A stretch of DNA of 42,250 bases. Origin: RGIG7450 sp045577655. GTDB taxonomy: Bacteria; Bacillota; Clostridia; RUG12999. A program made the position numbers and the translations under genes. Each line of letters opens with the position of its first letter. Position 1 is the stretch's first letter. Of this stretch, positions 39,198 to 42,250 are shown piece by piece. The stretch covers positions 1 to 42,250 of the forward strand of contig JAZNIU010000009.1 of the NCBI GenBank assembly GCA_045577655.1, written 5' to 3'. The notes under the pieces are model-generated. The model searched no databases. It was not told the DNA's origin and saw only the letters and a list, made by a program, of their open reading frames with translations.

Positions 39198-40598
39198 TTA
39201 CAATAGAATAAACTTATGCAACTTTGCAGAAATTTCTTCTGCAAGTTCTTTTTCTTCCATTTCACAAAAAATTCTGATTAAAGGTTCTGTTCCCGAAAAG
39301 CGAGCAAACAGCCAGCCGCCATTTTTGAAATATACTTTAAGTCCGTCAGCATAGCTGACTTTTTCTGTTTCAACAGGAAATTCGGGAAGTTTTTTTTCTT
39401 TAAATAACAAGTTGTCAATGCTTTTCTTTTGCTCAGCTGAAATGGGCAAATGACATTCGCATATATTCGAAACCCCATATTTCTTATGTATTTCCGCAAG
39501 AAGCTCTGAAATGTTTTTCCCGGTTGTGCAAATCATCTCAATAAGCAGAAGAGAAGCAAAAATGCCATCTTTGCCGTTGATATGCCCTTTTATGGTAAGA
39601 CCACCGCTCGACTCTCCGCCTATAACGGCATCTGTTTTTACCATATTAGGAACAATATATTTAAACCCAATAGGAACCTCGTGACAGTTGCAACCAAAAT
39701 CTTTTGCAATTTTATCGAGCAAATGAGTGGTTGCAAGGTTTCTCACCACATCACCACGCCAGTTTTTGTATTTAAGAAGATAGTAGTAGAGCAAAACCAG
39801 AATTTCGTTCGGATGAATAAAACTGCCATCGTTATTTATTATTCCAAACCGGTCAGCATCACCATCGGTTGCTATTCCAATATCATATCCGCTTTTTGTA
39901 ACAGCTTCCGAAAGTGGCAAAAGGGCTTCTGCTGAAGGGGAGGGAAGTCTGCCGCCAAACAGGGTATCATGGCGGTCGTTTATTATATCCACATCACATC
40001 CTGCTGCAAGCAGAATGGTCTGAAGCGAAGTTTTTGAAACCCCGAACATCGGGTCAAGTAGAATTTTCAGTTTTTTCCCGGAGATGGCAGCCATATCAAG
40101 TTTTTTAACAATGCTGTCAATATAGTCATTAAAAGGATGTATTATTTTGATGATATCCTTTTTAACTGCACTGTCAAAATTCATCTGTTGAATTTTTTTC
40201 ACACTGCAGCTGATTTCTTCGATTGAGGTTGTGACAGACTCACTTGCATCGCAACCACCCTCGGTGAACAGTTTTATTCCGTTATATACCGCAGGGTTAT
40301 GGCTTGCAGTAACCGCAATGCCGTATTTGCAGCCATAAGCTTTAACAGCATACATTATGAGTGGTGTGGGAGCGTTGTTTGGTATGTAATAAACATTTAT
40401 GTTGTTTGCGGCAAAAACCTCCGCAAGCCACATGGCACCCATATCCGACATAAAACGCCTGTCGAAACCAATGACAATTTCGTCCGCGTTTTCATTTTTC
40501 ATTTTTACAGAAAGTGACTGAGCAAGAAGGGTAATATTGTTTTTTGTAAAACCGTCTGCTATAATATCACGCCAGCCGCTTGTTCCGAACTTAAACAT
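39198..40598 (-). CDS. Phosphoglucomutase/phosphomannomutase family protein (second copy)
   Basis: 466 residues from ATG 40598, 8 nt after GGAGG; the ATG 6 bp earlier is too close to it. Four family sites are present: VTASHNPAVYNGIKLF (active serine), ATDGDADRFGII (Mg), GGESSGGLTIKGH (sugar binding) and RFSGTEPLIRIFCE (phosphate binding). It also starts FGTSGWRDIIADGF, as in bacterial PMM/PGM enzymes. It is about 110 residues shorter than the mutase at 12571, so the two belong to different subgroups and may act on different sugars. It is transcribed alone, divergent from lgt. Confidence 0.9.
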   Translation of the reverse strand: MFKFGTSGWRDIIADGFTKNNITLLAQSLSVKMKNENADEIVIGFDRRFMSDMGAMWLAEVFAANNINVYYIPNNAPTPLIMYAVKAYGCKYGIAVTASHNPAVYNGIKLFTEGGCDASESVTTSIEEISCSVKKIQQMNFDSAVKKDIIKIIHPFNDYIDSIVKKLDMAAISGKKLKILLDPMFGVSKTSLQTILLAAGCDVDIINDRHDTLFGGRLPSPSAEALLPLSEAVTKSGYDIGIATDGDADRFGIINNDGSFIHPNEILVLLYYYLLKYKNWRGDVVRNLATTHLLDKIAKDFGCNCHEVPIGFKYIVPNMVKTDAVIGGESSGGLTIKGHINGKDGIFASLLLIEMICTTGKNISELLAEIHKKYGVSNICECHLPISAEQKKSIDNLLFKEKKLPEFPVETEKVSYADGLKVYFKNGGWLFARFSGTEPLIRIFCEMEEKELAEEISAKLHKFILL

Positions 40599-40633
40599 TG
40601 GCATTGCCTCCGGAATATAAAAATTCTTTTGAC

Positions 40634-40662
40634 ATTATATCACACAAGACAAAAAATGTAAA
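40634..40662 (-). promoter_or_regulatory. Sigma-A promoter of the second phosphohexomutase gene
   Basis: On the - strand TTTACA (40662-40657), a 17-bp spacer and TATAAT (40639-40634). Confidence 0.8.
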
Positions 40663-40677
40663 TATTATAATTAAATC

Positions 40678-40707
40678 TTTACAAAATTTGTATCTTTGTT
40701 GTATAAT
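40678..40707 (+). promoter_or_regulatory. lgt sigma-A promoter
   Basis: TTTACA (40678-40683), an 18-bp spacer and TATAAT (40702-40707), 18 bp before the lgt ATG. It is back to back with the promoter of the divergent mutase gene. Confidence 0.78.
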
Positions 40708-40725
40708 AAAAAAGAGGTGACTAAA

Positions 40726-41523
40726 ATGGAATCTAATGTAATAGCATTTCCGGGACTTGGAATTGGTCCGTTTAATTTAAACAGAGTAGCTTTTTCCTTG
40801 TTTGGCAAAGACATATACTGGTATGGAATTATAATTGTTCTGGGTATAGCAGCAGCATATTTGTACGCTCTTAAACAGTCCAAAAAAGAGGATATAAAAG
40901 AAGATATCCTTACAGACCTTATTATATGGGGAACTCCTGCTGCCATAATTTGTGCCAGAATATATTATGTTGTGTTTTCCTGGAATTCTTATAAATATGA
41001 TCCTGTAAGTGTTTTTAAAATCTGGGAGGGCGGAATTGCAATTTTTGGCGGAGTAATTGGAGCGTTTGCTGCAGGTTTTATCTATTGCAGATGCAAAAAA
41101 ATCTCTTTTATGAAAATCGCAGATATTGCCGCACCCTCTTTTCTGATTGGACAGGCAATAGGAAGATGGGGGAATTTTGTAAATGTTGAAGCATACGGCT
41201 CCCAGACAACTCTGCCGTGGGGTATGGAAATTGTTGCGCGGGATATGATTGTGCACCCCACGTTTTTGTATGAATCGTTATGGAATCTGGCAGGGTTTAC
41301 AATACTTATGTTTTTAAAAGATAAAAAACCTTTTGAAGGGTTTGTTTTCTGGGCATATCTTTTATGGTACGGGTTGGGCAGAGTCTGGATAGAGGGCTTA
41401 AGAACAGACAGCCTTATGCTTGGAAACTTAAGAATTTCCCAGTTTGTATCAATAATATGTATCATTGTGTCGCTCGCTGTGATAATACTGAAATGGAAAA
41501 ATGACAGCATAAAATTAAAATAA
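40726..41523 (+). CDS. lgt: Prolipoprotein diacylglyceryl transferase
   Basis: 265 residues from ATG 40726, with GAGGTG upstream; the longer frame from 40696 would cross the -10 box. Lgt moves a diacylglyceryl group from phosphatidylglycerol to the lipobox cysteine, the first step of lipoprotein maturation. Seven membrane helices are expected. Visible are the N-terminal YWYGIIIVLGIAAAYLYALK, the loop RIYYVVFSW, the GGIAIFGGVIGAF helix, the signature IGRWGNFVNVEAYG and the essential arginine region RVWIEGLRTDSL. Monocistronic with a bidirectional terminator. Confidence 0.97.
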   Translation: MESNVIAFPGLGIGPFNLNRVAFSLFGKDIYWYGIIIVLGIAAAYLYALKQSKKEDIKEDILTDLIIWGTPAAIICARIYYVVFSWNSYKYDPVSVFKIWEGGIAIFGGVIGAFAAGFIYCRCKKISFMKIADIAAPSFLIGQAIGRWGNFVNVEAYGSQTTLPWGMEIVARDMIVHPTFLYESLWNLAGFTILMFLKDKKPFEGFVFWAYLLWYGLGRVWIEGLRTDSLMLGNLRISQFVSIICIIVSLAVIILKWKNDSIKLK

Positions 41524-41558
41524 ACAAAAGCTCGATAGAAACCTATCGAGCTTTTGTT
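41523..41558. terminator. Bidirectional terminator between lgt and the anti-sigma-like gene
   Basis: AACAAAAGCTCGATAG (41523-41538) pairs exactly with CTATCGAGCTTTTGTT (41543-41558) around AAAC. The 3' end of the - strand gene lies in the stem. Confidence 0.85.
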
Positions 41559-42238
41559 ATTGAACTGACTATTTTGTCAAGTTCTGCTGTAGTTAAATCG
41601 GTTGCGGTTATGTTGAACAGATGGTTTTCATCAAAGATAAAGTATGCAAGGATAACATTTTCATTCCGAGAAAAAACAACTTTTTTCCCATTGATAAATT
41701 GAATGTCGCCGTCAGGGAGTGCTGGATTTGATACACCCAGTGAAATTTCAATATCAAGGCTGCGAGTGCCGGAAGAACGGTAGCTCAGAGTATATGTTTC
41801 TGCATTAAGGACGTCGTCTGCGCTGAAAGAGGGGGACAGGTCATCCGGAATGTATATACTGTCCAAAGAAATGCCTGCGTGGACAAAAGCTTCGTCGAAT
41901 GCAATTTCTTTTTCTATGGAATAACGGGCTTCCGGCTTGGCGGCGCCATTAAGTGAAGCGACTGAACGGTTTTGCATATTTGCACCTGAAAAAGCTATCT
42001 CCTCAGTGGAGTTTGTAGTGCTCGCCACCATAGGTTGCTCGTTGTTTTTTCGGTGGTTGGTCATTAAAAAAGAGGAGGCTGCAACAATAATAATAAAAGA
42101 GGCGCAGATAGGAACATATTTGTAAAATATTCTGCGAGTAGATTTTTTTTCTGAAGCATTAAAAATCTTTTTTGCAAGATATGGCGAGGGCTTTATATCA
42201 TTGTTAGCACTATTGTAAATATCCTTAAACATCTTCAT
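41543..42238 (-). CDS. Membrane protein resembling an anti-sigma factor
   Basis: 231 residues from ATG 42238, with AAAGGAA just inside the window. A 40-residue basic cytosolic N-terminus (KPSPYLAKKIFNASEKK) is followed by one membrane helix (about 41-60, YVPICASFIIIVAASSFLMT). The exterior domain of about 170 residues has the pattern of clostridial anti-sigma or DUF4367-like proteins: ETYTLSYRSSGTRSLDIEIS, KKVVFSRNENVILAYFIFDE and NITATDLTTAELDKIVSSIT. Genes of this shape normally follow a gene for an ECF sigma factor, which would lie right of the window. The assignment rests on topology and tail pattern. Confidence 0.65.
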   Translation of the reverse strand: MKMFKDIYNSANNDIKPSPYLAKKIFNASEKKSTRRIFYKYVPICASFIIIVAASSFLMTNHRKNNEQPMVASTTNSTEEIAFSGANMQNRSVASLNGAAKPEARYSIEKEIAFDEAFVHAGISLDSIYIPDDLSPSFSADDVLNAETYTLSYRSSGTRSLDIEISLGVSNPALPDGDIQFINGKKVVFSRNENVILAYFIFDENHLFNITATDLTTAELDKIVSSITKAR

Positions 42239-42250
42239 AAATTCCTTTCA

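Noticed and set aside
12571..40598. The two phosphohexomutase genes as a duplication
   Set aside because: They differ by 110 residues and in all four active-site blocks, so they are separate subfamilies and not a recent duplicate.
1..42250. tRNA, rRNA or CRISPR array, including a tRNA as attachment site
   Set aside because: No cloverleaf-like sequence, rRNA-like block or regularly spaced repeats were seen. Both att sites are in protein genes.

Overview
The window comes from an endospore-forming, low-GC Gram-positive bacterium of the Clostridia. It carries spore coat genes (cotJA, cotJB, cotJC), the coat morphogenesis ATPase gene spoIVA behind a near-perfect sigma-E promoter, and an alpha/beta-type small acid-soluble spore protein gene. 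It also has strong SD sequences and many consensus TTGACA/TATAAT promoters with 17-bp spacing. I cannot name a genus. No rRNA, tRNA or CRISPR was found.

Region 1 (1-8650) is the unusual part. Two serine-recombinase elements each split a host gene. Element A enters from the left edge and ends near 2390, inside cotJC after its 62nd codon; it carries a 559-residue large serine recombinase. Element B (about 5878-8109, 2232 bp) splits a conserved clostridial-type gene of unknown function. Its N-terminal half is at 8108-8554 and its C-terminal half at 5492-5878. Joining the halves at a GA dinucleotide shared by both ends restores one 276-codon open frame. Both junctions carry a 12-bp imperfect direct repeat (10/12), and two exact 9-bp inverted arms lie symmetrically around the inferred crossover. 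Element B holds only a short serine recombinase and a secreted CAP-domain protein. The arrangement resembles the skin element of sigK and other elements that leave sporulation genes in the mother cell. Between the two elements lie tyrS, an NlpC/P60 hydrolase gene with an apparent 3' frameshift, and a possible 34-codon mini-ORF.

Region 2 (8650-23220, + strand) starts with a zinc-ribbon/transmembrane protein of unknown role, typA and an alpha-phosphohexomutase gene (pgcA-like). A long operon follows: hisS, aspS, an ABC-2 type exporter set (ATPase, permease, auxiliary protein, DUF4340 protein), lemA and a TPM-domain protein, closed by a bidirectional terminator.

Region 3 (23223-27270, - strand) is a MarR-family regulator followed by two ABC exporter half-transporters, the first with degenerate catalytic residues as in heterodimeric multidrug exporters. 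A 12-bp-arm inverted repeat covers the promoter.

Region 4 (27270-38975) holds spoIVA, a cytosolic glycoside-hydrolase-like protein, the SASP gene, recR (- strand), a cysteine desulfurase gene with iscU, the serine pathway genes serC and serA, rqcH and queA. Region 5 (38976-42250) holds a 106-bp MITE-like repeat, a second phosphohexomutase gene (- strand), lgt and an anti-sigma-like membrane protein (- strand) at the right edge.

How they work together: most genes are housekeeping (translation, cell envelope, Fe-S clusters, serine supply). The spore genes are scattered, and two loci at the left look like genes in pieces that site-specific excision could repair. Whether excision happens is inference; the split, the shared repeats and the restored reading frame are visible in the sequence.
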